Shown: positions 50,941-59,444 of the stretch, piece after piece
Layout of the letters: each line of letters starts with the position of its first letter
How positions within the stretch are numbered: position 1 is the first letter of the stretch
NCBI GenBank assembly: GCA_964521625.1
Contig: CAZFSM010000003.1
Location: 124,001-188,000 of the forward strand
From: UBA1444 sp964521625
GTDB lineage: Bacteria; Bacillota; Negativicutes; UBA1444
Length of the DNA: 64,000 nucleotides
Direction: 5' to 3'
Notes under the pieces: model-generated
What the model saw: the letters and a program-made list of their open reading frames with translations, nothing else
What the model was told of the DNA's origin: nothing
The model's database searches: none
Made by a program: the position numbers and the translations under genes

Positions 50941-51055
50941 CCAATAATACCCTGCCTTGTTTTTTGACAAATTCTTTTTCAATTATAACACAGCAAGCCG
51001 GTCGAAGCGAAAGCCGCAGGCAAATCAACTGAACCGCCAAACGGCGAACCTGCCG

Positions 51056-51084
51056 TTGATAATATTTCTCCACAGAAGTATAAT
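51056..51084 (+). promoter_or_regulatory. Strong sigma70-type promoter of the TM1266-aspA-hydF operon
   Basis: TTGATA (51056-51061), a 17-nt spacer and TATAAT (51079-51084), predicted start near 51091, about 150 nt before the first start codon. The TATAAT of the divergent GtrA gene lies only about 90 nt away. Confidence 0.85.
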
Positions 51085-51090
51085 GAGATA

Positions 51091-51206
51091 TGATTCAACG
51101 CCTGCGGAACAGGGTGTAAACCTGACGCCAAGGGATGAGCACAGTGATGCATTTTTGTGTCATTCGGTTCATCCGCTCTGTGCGTCTGGCACAGAGCTTT
51201 ATTTTT
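51091..51206 (+). promoter_or_regulatory. Structured leader RNA upstream of the hydrogenase-maturation operon
   Basis: Between the promoter and the first gene: CAGG (51110-51113) can pair with CCTG (51121-51124). A composite arm follows, in which GGATGA (51133-51138) pairs with TCATCC (51169-51174). Inside it, AGTGATGC pairs with GTGTCATT around an ATTTTT loop. The terminator hairpin at 51175-51197 follows directly. GCACAG (51139-51144) could alternatively pair with CTGTGC (51178-51183) of the terminator stem, offering an antiterminator. This is the layout of a riboswitch or protein-bound attenuator. I could not match it to a known riboswitch consensus. Confidence 0.6.
51175..51206 (+). terminator. 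Leader terminator before the TM1266-aspA-hydF operon
   Basis: GCTCTGTGC (51175-51183), loop GTCTG, GCACAGAGC (51189-51197), then TTTATTTTT. A 9-bp perfect stem with a U-rich tail, 34 nt upstream of the first start codon and in the same direction as the operon. Confidence 0.8.
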
Positions 51207-51240
51207 GCCCTGAACTATATTTTTATAACGGAGGTCACTC

Positions 51241-51495
51241 ATGAATCAACGACTTGGCTTCATCGGCATCGTGATCGAGGATCCGGACAAAGCGCCGGAA
51301 ATCAACAATATTTTAAGCCGTCACGGCCAGATCATCGCCGGCCGGATGGGAATTCCCCGCATCCACCACAATGAAGCCGGCATTTCTGTCATCACGCTCA
51401 TCGTACAAGGCACGACTGATGAACTCGGCGCGCTCACCGGCCAACTCGGCAATATCAGCGGTGTACAGGTCCGCTCGGCATTGAGCAGCAAATAA
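51241..51495 (+). CDS. TM1266-family iron-only hydrogenase system putative regulator
   Basis: 84 aa. LGFIGIVIEDPDKAPEINNILSRHGQIIAGRMGIPRIHHNEAGISVITLIVQGTTDELGALTGQLGNISGVQVRSAL matches the small ferredoxin-like (ACT/NikR-C-terminal-like) TM1266 family that accompanies [FeFe]-hydrogenase maturation genes. Its role is presumed regulatory but unproven. Ribosome site AACGGAGG. First gene after the leader RNA; aspA starts 22 nt later. Confidence 0.9.
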   Translation: MNQRLGFIGIVIEDPDKAPEINNILSRHGQIIAGRMGIPRIHHNEAGISVITLIVQGTTDELGALTGQLGNISGVQVRSALSSK

Positions 51496-51517
51496 GATGA
51501 CTGTGCAGGAGGGTGCC

Positions 51518-52948
51518 ATGTACCGAATGGAAACCGACTTTCTCGGTGAGAAACCAGTCCCCGCCGTCGCCTATTACGGTATCCATACTGTCCGCGCGCT
51601 GGAAAATTTCGCGGTGTCCCGGCAACTTGTCCATCCCGAACTGATCCGCGCCATCGCCACCGTCAAGCAGGCGGCGGCGGAAATGAACCTGCATCTGGGT
51701 CTGCTCGACCCCCAGGTCGGTTCGGCGATATTTCAGGCAGCCGGCGAAATAGCCGAAGGCCGCTTTGCTGACCAGTTTCCGCTTGACGCGTTGCAGGGAG
51801 GCGCCGGAACCTCAACCAACATGAATGTAAATGAAGTCATCGCCAACCGCGCCTGCGAACTGCTCGGCAGCCAGAAGGGCGACTACGCCGTGGTGCATCC
51901 ATTGGACCAGGTCAATCTGTCGCAATCCACCAACGACGTCTATCCCACCGCGCTGCGGATAGCCGCCATCCGGTTGCTGCAGGGCCTGGCCGAAGCCTGC
52001 GCCCAGTTGCAGGGTGCGCTGCAAAAAAAAGAGGCCGAATTTGCCGGTGTGCTTAAACTAGGCCGCACTGAGATGCAAGATGCCGTGCCGGTCACGCTGG
52101 GCCAGGAGTTTTCCGCCTGGGCCGAAGCGATCGCCCGCGACCGCTGGCGCCTCTATAAAGTCGAAGAACGGCTGCGCGAAGTCAACCTCGGCGGCACGGC
52201 AGTCGGCACCGGTCTTAATGCAGAACGAAAATATGTATTTGGTGTCGTAGAACGGCTGCGCTCGCTGACCGGCATCGGCCTGGCCCGCGACGAAAACATG
52301 ATCGACACGACCCAGAACGCTGACGTTTTTGTCGAAGTATCCGGTCTGCTCAAGGCCTGCGCTACAACATTGATCAAGATCAGCAACGACCTGCGGCTGC
52401 TTTCCTCTGGTCCGCGCGGCGGTTTCGGCGAGATCCGCCTACCCGATTTGCAAGCCGGTTCCTCGATCATGCCAGGCAAGGTCAATCCAGTCATGCCGGA
52501 AATGGTGGCCCAGATCGCCTACCAGACCATCGCCCGCGATCTGGCGATCACTCTGGCCGCACAAGGCGGTCAGCTCGAACTGAACGCCTTCCTGCCGCTC
52601 ATCGCCGCCAATCTATTGCCGGCGATGGAAGAGCTGACCAATGCGATGCGATTGTTCGCCGAACGCTGCATTAACGGCATTGAAGCCAATAACGAACGTT
52701 GCCGGTTTCACCTGGAAAACAGCGTGGCACTGATCACGGCGCTGGCGCCGCTAATCGGTTACGACCGGGCGGCGAGCCTCGCCAAACAGGCTCTGCAGGC
52801 CGACTCACCCGTCAAACAGTCTCTGCTTGATTCTGGCCTGTTTACAACTGAAGAACTGGATAATTTGCTGCGACCGGAAGCCCTGACCCGCCCGGGGATG
52901 GTAAAACGACCGACCGCCGCCAAACCGAAGGAGGCCGCCCATGAATGA
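51518..52948 (+). CDS. aspA: Aspartate ammonia-lyase
   Basis: 476 aa. It deaminates aspartate to fumarate and ammonia. Fumarase/aspartase superfamily motifs: GAGTSTNMNVNEVIANRA, PLDQVNLSQSTNDVYPTALRIA, TEMQDAVPVTLGQEFSAWAEAI and the signature GSSIMPGKVNPVMPEM (flexible loop with the catalytic Ser). A start at 51497 is in frame, but the ATG at 51518 has AGGAGGG just upstream. Aspartases of this kind recur in hydrogenase-maturation loci next to hydF, so the gene may serve maturation or simply aspartate fermentation. Its last 8 nt overlap hydF. Confidence 0.93.
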   Translation: MYRMETDFLGEKPVPAVAYYGIHTVRALENFAVSRQLVHPELIRAIATVKQAAAEMNLHLGLLDPQVGSAIFQAAGEIAEGRFADQFPLDALQGGAGTSTNMNVNEVIANRACELLGSQKGDYAVVHPLDQVNLSQSTNDVYPTALRIAAIRLLQGLAEACAQLQGALQKKEAEFAGVLKLGRTEMQDAVPVTLGQEFSAWAEAIARDRWRLYKVEERLREVNLGGTAVGTGLNAERKYVFGVVERLRSLTGIGLARDENMIDTTQNADVFVEVSGLLKACATTLIKISNDLRLLSSGPRGGFGEIRLPDLQAGSSIMPGKVNPVMPEMVAQIAYQTIARDLAITLAAQGGQLELNAFLPLIAANLLPAMEELTNAMRLFAERCINGIEANNERCRFHLENSVALITALAPLIGYDRAASLAKQALQADSPVKQSLLDSGLFTTEELDNLLRPEALTRPGMVKRPTAAKPKEAAHE

Positions 52949-54173
52949 AACACCTCGTGGCAACCGCCTGCATATCGCACTGTTCGGTCGCCGCAACGCC
53001 GGCAAGTCCAGCCTGATCAACGCTCTGACCAATCAGTCGCTGGCGATCGTCTCCGCCGTTGCCGGCACCACCACCGACCCTGTCTACAAATCGATGGAAA
53101 TCCTGCCGCTCGGCCCGGTGGTCGTGATCGACACCGCAGGGCTGGATGACGTCGGCGAACTGGGAATGCTGCGCATCGAAAAATCGCTGGAAGTACTGCG
53201 CAAAACCGATCTGGTTTTGCTTGTCGTCGACGCGACCGCCGGCATCGCCGGGCCGGAACGCGAACTGGCCGGCAAATGCCGGGCGCAAAATATCCCGTTC
53301 ATCCTGGTATTCAATAAATCTGATTTACAAACAGCGACGCCGGATGTGCTGGAAAGTTTCAAAACCGAGCTGGCGGCAGCCGCCGCCGTGACAGTCAGCG
53401 CCGAGCTGCGACAAGGCATCGGCGAACTGAAAATCGCCATGGTCCGTCATGCCCCGGCCCGCTGGGATAACCAGACCATCGTCGGCGATCTGCTGCAGCC
53501 CGGCGACATTGCCGTACTGTGCGTCCCGATCGACCTGGCCGCGCCGGCTGGCCGGCTGATTCTGCCGCAGGTCCAGATGATCCGCGACATTCTCGACCAC
53601 GACGCGCTGGCTTACACGGTAAAAGAACGCGAGTTGAAAGAATGCATCGCCAGTCTGAATCGCAAACCCAAGATCGTGATCACCGACTCCCAGGTCTTTC
53701 TCAAAGCCGACGCCGACACGCCGCCGGATGTACTGCTCACTTCGTTTTCGATCCTGTTCGCCCGCTACAAGGGCGACCTGGAAACGATGGTGCGCGGCGC
53801 CCGGGCGATCGACCACCTAAAGCCGGGCGACAAAGTGTTGATCAGCGAATCCTGCACGCATCACCGGGTGGAAGACGATATCGGCACGGTCAAAATCCCC
53901 CGCTGGCTCAGGCAACATGTCGGCGGCGATCTGGTCGTCGATCATTCCAGCGGTCTCAGTTTCCCGAAAAACCTCAGCGAATACAAACTGGTGCTGCATT
54001 GCGGCGCCTGCATGACCAACCGGCGCGAAATGCTGGCCCGCATCGTCGAGGTGCAGCAGGCTGGCGTTCCCATCGTCAACTACGGCGTGGCGATTGCCGC
54101 GCTGATGGGTATCCTGCGCCGCGCTTTGTCACCATTCCCGCTGTTGCAGGACATTCTCGACGAAGAAGAATAA
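52941..54173 (+). CDS. hydF: [FeFe]-hydrogenase H-cluster maturation GTPase HydF
   Basis: 410 aa scaffold protein that carries the 2Fe precursor to the hydrogenase. An N-terminal GTPase domain has the P-loop GRRNAGKS (residues 16-23), GTTTDPVYKSMEI (switch I), DTAGLDD and FNKSDL. A dimerisation domain follows. The C-terminal Fe-S domain has the ligand pattern ESCTHH and, about 50 residues later, HCGACMTNRREML (CxH ... CxxC), as in known HydF. The ATG has AAGGAGGCC and overlaps aspA. hydE, hydG and the hydrogenase itself are not in the window. Confidence 0.96.
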   Translation: MNETPRGNRLHIALFGRRNAGKSSLINALTNQSLAIVSAVAGTTTDPVYKSMEILPLGPVVVIDTAGLDDVGELGMLRIEKSLEVLRKTDLVLLVVDATAGIAGPERELAGKCRAQNIPFILVFNKSDLQTATPDVLESFKTELAAAAAVTVSAELRQGIGELKIAMVRHAPARWDNQTIVGDLLQPGDIAVLCVPIDLAAPAGRLILPQVQMIRDILDHDALAYTVKERELKECIASLNRKPKIVITDSQVFLKADADTPPDVLLTSFSILFARYKGDLETMVRGARAIDHLKPGDKVLISESCTHHRVEDDIGTVKIPRWLRQHVGGDLVVDHSSGLSFPKNLSEYKLVLHCGACMTNRREMLARIVEVQQAGVPIVNYGVAIAALMGILRRALSPFPLLQDILDEEE

Positions 54174-54189
54174 CCGGTAAAACAAAAAA

Positions 54190-54231
54190 GAACGACCTTG
54201 AAGCAATCGCCAGCAACAAGGTCGTCCTTTT
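54190..54231. terminator. Bidirectional terminator between hydF and the HD-GYP gene
   Basis: ACGACCTTG (54192-54200) pairs with CAAGGTCGT (54217-54225) inside AAAAAAGA...TCCTTTTTT, U-tails on both strands, fitting the convergent pair. Confidence 0.88.
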
Positions 54232-54233
54232 TT

Positions 54234-55298
54234 CTATTCATACGCTGCAATGATTTTTTCCTCAACCAACAGGAAGGCATCTACAATTCGCGAATCAAAC
54301 TGAGTCCCGCTACCATCCAGGATGATCTTTATCGCGGCATCATGGTTGACGGCATCTTTGTAGCAACGTTTTGATCGCAATGCGTCATACACATCCGCCA
54401 CTGCCATGACACGGGCAGATAGCGGGATTTTTTCGCCGCTCAGTCCATCGGGATAGCCCGAACCGTCCCATTTTTCATGATGTGATCTGGCAATCTCTAT
54501 GCCCAGTGAAATAAAAGCGTTGTGTGGATAGCGGGATTGAACCATTGCCAAGGTTTTGGCCCCGATCAATGTATGCTGCTTCATGATTTCAAATTCCTCC
54601 GTTGAAAGCTTGCCGGGCTTGAGCAAAATTGCGTCGGCAATTCCTACCTTGCCCACATCATGCAACGGACTTGCCTGTTCCATGTATTTGACAAATTGCA
54701 TATCGACCGGATAGTTTTCGTCGTTCTGACCGTACAATGCCTCCGCGAGCAGCTTGCAACAAGACTGTACCCGGTCGAGATGCTGTCCGGTTGCATCGTC
54801 TCTGGACTCAGCCAATTTGGCCAGAGCAAAGATCGTACCCATCTGGGCTTCGGTGATTTCACGCACCTGCTCCTGCACCATGGCCTCCAGGTACTGTTGA
54901 TAACGATAGAGTTTTAAGTGAGTTTCGACACGCGCCTCGACTTCGATCAGTTCAAATGGTTTTGTCACGTAGTCAACGCCACCGGCTGCAAAGGCTTTCA
55001 CTTTGTCAGCCGCATCATCCATTGCGCTGAGAAAAATCACCGGAATAGACCGCCATTCCGGAGTTTTTTTTATGTGCGCACAAACTTCCAGCCCGCTCAT
55101 CCCTGGCATATTGATATCCAACAATATTAAATCCGGCTTACTGATCCGCATAATCTGCAACGCCAGGTCACCGCTCAGTGCAATTCTTACATTGTAGCCC
55201 TTGCCCCAAAACATGCGCGCCAAAACTTCCACATTTATCGGTACGTCATCTACGATCAATAAAGTTGGCAGCGTCTTGCTCGACGGTTCATTTAACAT
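54234..55298 (-). CDS. Response regulator with HD-GYP c-di-GMP phosphodiesterase domain
   Basis: 354 aa. Receiver domain 10-130 (LLIVDDVPINVEVLARMF, phospho-acceptor Asp61 in LILLDINMPG, Lys113 in VTKPFE), a coiled-coil linker 125-155, then HD-GYP: HD at 213-214 in PLHDVGKVGIADAILLKPGKL, QHTLIGAKTL, HHEKWDGSGYPDGLSGEKIP (GYP 281-283) and AVADVYDALRSKRCYK. It would hydrolyse c-di-GMP when phosphorylated. Its start overlaps the end of the hybrid histidine kinase gene by 11 nt, so that kinase is the obvious partner. Confidence 0.94.
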   Translation of the reverse strand: MLNEPSSKTLPTLLIVDDVPINVEVLARMFWGKGYNVRIALSGDLALQIMRISKPDLILLDINMPGMSGLEVCAHIKKTPEWRSIPVIFLSAMDDAADKVKAFAAGGVDYVTKPFELIEVEARVETHLKLYRYQQYLEAMVQEQVREITEAQMGTIFALAKLAESRDDATGQHLDRVQSCCKLLAEALYGQNDENYPVDMQFVKYMEQASPLHDVGKVGIADAILLKPGKLSTEEFEIMKQHTLIGAKTLAMVQSRYPHNAFISLGIEIARSHHEKWDGSGYPDGLSGEKIPLSARVMAVADVYDALRSKRCYKDAVNHDAAIKIILDGSGTQFDSRIVDAFLLVEEKIIAAYE

Positions 55299-58200
55299 CT
55301 TGCGCCCCCCCCGCCAACAACTTTAGCAATGCAGGAAAATCGAAGCTCTTTGCGCATTTGCGCAATTCATTGACCATTTCGATATCACTGCCTTCCATTT
55401 CATCAAGCAACGCCAGTATCCGATAATATTCCCCGCCGGCAGCAGCCTTTCGCAGCATTTCCAGCAAAGCCGGATCTATCTTGTCCAGACGTATCGACCT
55501 ATCGCCAGCAAATATTGTTTCCGGATACGCCGGTCGTATTACCGGCCGCGGTGCAACGTATTCATATTGCAATCCCAATAGTTGCCGAATCTTTTCCAGC
55601 AGTTCGCGTTCCTGAAACGGCTTGCTGACAAATTCGGCCGCACCCGCAGCGATTACCTTCTCACGTTCATCACCAAACACACTGGCAGTAACAACAATAA
55701 CGGGAACTTGGCGATTGATCGCCTGCATCTGGCGCATTGCCTCATATCCGTCCATCCGAGGCATTTTCAGATCCATCAACACAATATCCGGTTGCCGTTC
55801 TCGGAACAAAGCCACACCGGTTTGTCCATCGAGTGCACTTCGGGTAAAAAAACCCAGAGTGCTAAGAATTCGTTCCAGCAATTCACAGTTCACCGCTTCA
55901 TCGTCCACAATCAACACTTTCCATTGCCGACCGTCTTTGACAATGCCGGATATACGCCGAGTTTCCTGTAGCGACTCCAATTCATCATCATTTGCCGTAC
56001 GCAGCCAAATATCGAAAGAAAAGACGCACCCTTTCCCCTCCTGACTGACAAGCGAAATATCGCCACCCATCATGCGAATGTACTCCCTGCAAATCGCCAG
56101 TCCGAGACCAGTACCGACCCCACTCTCCTGTCCACGCCTGGTCTGGGTGAAGGGTTGGAATAACTGCCGCTGCTCCGCTTCGGCAATACCCGGACCTGTA
56201 TCTTCAACACTGATCAACAAATGCAATTTCTTGTCGCTTTCGCTTTCAACTGCCACTTTTAATGCAATATGGCCAATTGCGGTAAATTTCACGGCATTGC
56301 TGAGCAGATTGATCAATACCTGTCGTAACCGGCCTGCGTCCGCCACAACCATTCTCGGCACTTCGCCAATGCACTCCACAGAAAATCCCAGCCCTTTTTC
56401 GGTCGTGCGCAAACGAAACATCTGGTCAATTTCGCGCAGCATTGTGTGCAAGTCAAAAACCAACGGTTGCAAAACAGTCCGCCCGGCCTCCATTTTAGAA
56501 ATTTCCAATATATTATTTATCAGGCCTAATAAGTGGCGACCGGCATTATTGATGTTTTCGAGATAGCCATATTGCTGTCCGTTCAGTTCCGCCTCGCGTT
56601 GCAACAATTGCGAAAAACCAAGAATCGCATTCATCGGAGTGCGGATTTCGTGCGAAACATTTGCAACAAATGCACCTTTTGCTTTATTTGCGGCTTCTGC
56701 AGCTTCCTTGGCCTGAACCAGTTCTTCGTTCATGGCTGTCATTTCTTCGTTCAGCGCCATAAGTTGACTGGTTCGCTCGTTAACCTTAACTTCCAGTCCG
56801 TCTTTGGCCTGAAGCAGCAATTCTCCCGCCTGTCTGATATCCGTTATGTCTCTGATAACGCCAACCAGGAAATCAACGCCATCGCCCCCGCGGTAAAGAG
56901 TTTTTTTCGTGACAATGGTATGGATTGTCCCGTCTGCACCGGTAATTTTTTCTTCATTAGTATTTTCCTGGCCGGTAACAAATACCAGTTCATCCTTTTC
57001 CCAAAACACATCTGCTTCCGCCTTGGGAAAAAAATCATAATCGCTTTTGCCGATCAAATCTTGTCGGCTTGTTCCGATCAATTCACACAATGCAGTGTTC
57101 AGCAATATCCAGTTATGCTGGCGGTCTTTGACAAAAATCGGATCGGCAATCGTATCAATGATCTTGTCGAGGAAGTTGCGCGACTCCTCCAGGGCAACTT
57201 TGGCCTTCCTGCGATCGGTAATGTCGCGGATCGATTCGATTGCACCAACAACCTGGCTGTCGCTATTGTAAAGCAGGCGGGTAACGCCCCACAGTTCCCG
57301 GACCGGTCCGCCCTGGACCGGCACCTCGGCCTCGGCCGTCAACAATTCACCATCAAGCTGAACATTATTATACTTTTGTGCAAGTTCCGCCTCAGTTTTG
57401 AACGCCAAGTCAATCAATATCGGCCGCCGCTCGCCATAAAACGGCAACGCATACTCATAATCGCCCTTGCCGAGCATATCTGCGGCCTTGACGCCGGTCA
57501 GTCTTTCCATAGCCCGGTTCCATGTCGTAATTTTTCCTGCACAGTCGACTGCAAAGGTTGCATCAGGAAAAAATTCGATGATTTCCTTCAAGCGCAGTTC
57601 CGACTGCACAAGCGCTTCTTCCGCTTGTTTACGTTCCGTTATGTCTTCCAGCGTCTCCACTGCACCTAATATATTACCACGGGCATCTTTTATTGCGGTG
57701 GCGGTAAAATACAGCCACCGACCAGACTGTCCCAGTGCCGGGAAAAAGTCGATCGCCTCATAAGCGTCCTCGATCAGTTTGGATTTGCGATATTTTCCGG
57801 CATACATCGCCTCAATCGCCGCATTATCTTTTTGAATGAGCAGGTCAGCCATACACGGACGCTCCGACTGATAAAAAGCATGCCAGTGTCGATTGCCGGC
57901 AAGCACGGACTCGGACTTAACGCCGCTGAGTTCCTCCAACGCCTTATTCCAGTGGGTAACGTTATGATTTTGATCAATCACAAATTGCGGTATTGGCGAT
58001 CCATCCAGCAAGGTCTGTAATTTATGCACCATTTCGGCCAATAGGTTTTCCGAATCGCGCAACGCGGCTTCGATATGTTTACGACTGGTAATATCCCGGA
58101 TGATAACAAGCGCATTTTGATTGGATCCGGCAACGATTCTCGCCTCGTAAAAATCACTTTCTTCGTTTGCCTGATACTGATATTCAATTATCCTAACTGT

Positions 58201-59277
58201 TTTGTCCGCTAATGCGCGCTTGAGCTGCGCCATCAGGCTTTGGGCAATATCCGCCGGAAAAATCGCATCGATATTTCGGCCACCATATCCCCAGTCCGCC
58301 TTACCTTCCTTTAAAGCCCCCTCACGCACCTCTTGCACAATACCATCGCTGCGAACCGAAAGAATCAGGTCGGGAATCGCCTCAAGAACTGCATGCAACT
58401 CGCCTGTTCTGCGTTGAACAGCCTTTTTCAGGCCAAAACTCCAGACAGCGAGGATAATCAGCAATACAACAACAGCGCCTAGCGCCAGCAACGCCCCTCT
58501 GCCAATTTCGCTTTTTTGCAATGCCTCGCCCAGCCAACGTTTGTCGATTGCAGCGTACTCATCGGCAGAAACCCCGGCAAACCCCGCTTCGATTATCTGC
58601 ATCAAAGCAACACTATCTTTTTTTACGGCACGGTGGAACTGTCCGGTATTGACTGGCGCTGTGACTCTAAATTCATCCTGCAGGCCCAGTTTGTTCAGAT
58701 AATATAGTGCCGGCGGCTTATCCATCAGAAAAACTACGATTTCTCGCCGTTTCGCCGCTTGGATCATCACTTCGTAACTATCGAAAAAAACCAGATCGTG
58801 TATATTGTGGCGAAACAGAAGATTCATCGCGTCATCGCCACTTTTCACGCCTACTTTAAACCCTTTCAAACTATTCATCGTTTCGATTCCGCTAATGTTC
58901 CGGTTAAAAAAAATAGCCACATCCAATGTGGCATAGGGTTGGGAAAAATCATAAATTCTCCGCCGTTCATCGTTGGCAAAAATGGTGTCAATAACGTCAA
59001 AATCGCCATTCTCCATGGCAGTAAGGGCTTTGCCCCAATCCATGGCGGTAAGCTCAATTTTTCGCCCGGTCTTTCGGCTCCACAATTCCCACTGATCTAT
59101 CAAGATTCCCTGCAACTTCCCGTTTTGATCACGGAATGAATATGGGGGATAGTTGTCATCCATGACGACTTTTATCATCACGTCTGGCGACGCAGCCGTT
59201 GCATCAGCGCCCACAACGAACAGGCACAACAATACCAACAACATAACGCCAACCCAGCCCTGCTTCGTCCGGTTCAT
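55288..59277 (-). CDS. Hybrid histidine kinase with extracytoplasmic solute-binding sensor and multiple PAS domains
   Basis: 1329 aa. Signal peptide (VMLLVLLCLFVVGADATAA), an amino-acid-type solute-binding sensor (about 33-255; VVMDDNYPPYSFRDQNGKLQGILIDQWELWSRKTGRKIE), then one membrane helix (about 262-286). About four PAS regions (290-400, 410-540, 550-670, 685-800) and a coiled coil follow. HisKA has SHEIRTPMNAILGFSQLL (His876). HATPase has LINLLSNAVKFT, VEDTGPGI and GTGLGLAICREYIRMMGG. The receiver (VLIVDDEAVNCELLERIL, Asp near 1169, VSKPF) is followed by a helical tail of about 100 residues that has no obvious HPt His. It is co-transcribed with the HD-GYP regulator. Confidence 0.93.
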   Translation of the reverse strand: MNRTKQGWVGVMLLVLLCLFVVGADATAASPDVMIKVVMDDNYPPYSFRDQNGKLQGILIDQWELWSRKTGRKIELTAMDWGKALTAMENGDFDVIDTIFANDERRRIYDFSQPYATLDVAIFFNRNISGIETMNSLKGFKVGVKSGDDAMNLLFRHNIHDLVFFDSYEVMIQAAKRREIVVFLMDKPPALYYLNKLGLQDEFRVTAPVNTGQFHRAVKKDSVALMQIIEAGFAGVSADEYAAIDKRWLGEALQKSEIGRGALLALGAVVVLLIILAVWSFGLKKAVQRRTGELHAVLEAIPDLILSVRSDGIVQEVREGALKEGKADWGYGGRNIDAIFPADIAQSLMAQLKRALADKTVRIIEYQYQANEESDFYEARIVAGSNQNALVIIRDITSRKHIEAALRDSENLLAEMVHKLQTLLDGSPIPQFVIDQNHNVTHWNKALEELSGVKSESVLAGNRHWHAFYQSERPCMADLLIQKDNAAIEAMYAGKYRKSKLIEDAYEAIDFFPALGQSGRWLYFTATAIKDARGNILGAVETLEDITERKQAEEALVQSELRLKEIIEFFPDATFAVDCAGKITTWNRAMERLTGVKAADMLGKGDYEYALPFYGERRPILIDLAFKTEAELAQKYNNVQLDGELLTAEAEVPVQGGPVRELWGVTRLLYNSDSQVVGAIESIRDITDRRKAKVALEESRNFLDKIIDTIADPIFVKDRQHNWILLNTALCELIGTSRQDLIGKSDYDFFPKAEADVFWEKDELVFVTGQENTNEEKITGADGTIHTIVTKKTLYRGGDGVDFLVGVIRDITDIRQAGELLLQAKDGLEVKVNERTSQLMALNEEMTAMNEELVQAKEAAEAANKAKGAFVANVSHEIRTPMNAILGFSQLLQREAELNGQQYGYLENINNAGRHLLGLINNILEISKMEAGRTVLQPLVFDLHTMLREIDQMFRLRTTEKGLGFSVECIGEVPRMVVADAGRLRQVLINLLSNAVKFTAIGHIALKVAVESESDKKLHLLISVEDTGPGIAEAEQRQLFQPFTQTRRGQESGVGTGLGLAICREYIRMMGGDISLVSQEGKGCVFSFDIWLRTANDDELESLQETRRISGIVKDGRQWKVLIVDDEAVNCELLERILSTLGFFTRSALDGQTGVALFRERQPDIVLMDLKMPRMDGYEAMRQMQAINRQVPVIVVTASVFGDEREKVIAAGAAEFVSKPFQERELLEKIRQLLGLQYEYVAPRPVIRPAYPETIFAGDRSIRLDKIDPALLEMLRKAAAGGEYYRILALLDEMEGSDIEMVNELRKCAKSFDFPALLKLLAGGAQDVK

Positions 59278-59380
59278 CCCTGCACCCTCCCATGTTTGAA
59301 TTGGGGTGTCTTATTTCCGCTTATCTAATATTGTACCATTGGGGAATCGTTTTGGGTAATGACGAAATTGCCAAGCACCA

Positions 59381-59427
59381 AATAAACAACAAAACCAGCC
59401 GGAGTACGACTGGTTTTGTTGTTTATT
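59381..59427. terminator. Intrinsic terminator between the LivK-like gene and the kinase gene
   Basis: AATAAACAACAAAACCA (59381-59397) and TGGTTTTGTTGTTTATT (59411-59427) form perfect 17-bp arms with a 13-nt loop. The A/T-rich base supplies the U-tail. It ends the minus-strand binding-protein transcript. Confidence 0.85.
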
Positions 59428-59444
59428 CTCAATCGAAAATCGGC

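Noticed and set aside
51091..51206. Leader considered as a c-di-GMP (GEMM) or NiCo riboswitch
   Set aside because: It has a short AGGG-AAACC resemblance to GEMM, but the conserved GGGACGCAAAGCC core and the tetraloop-receptor hairpin are missing, and the NiCo four-way junction motif is not apparent by eye.
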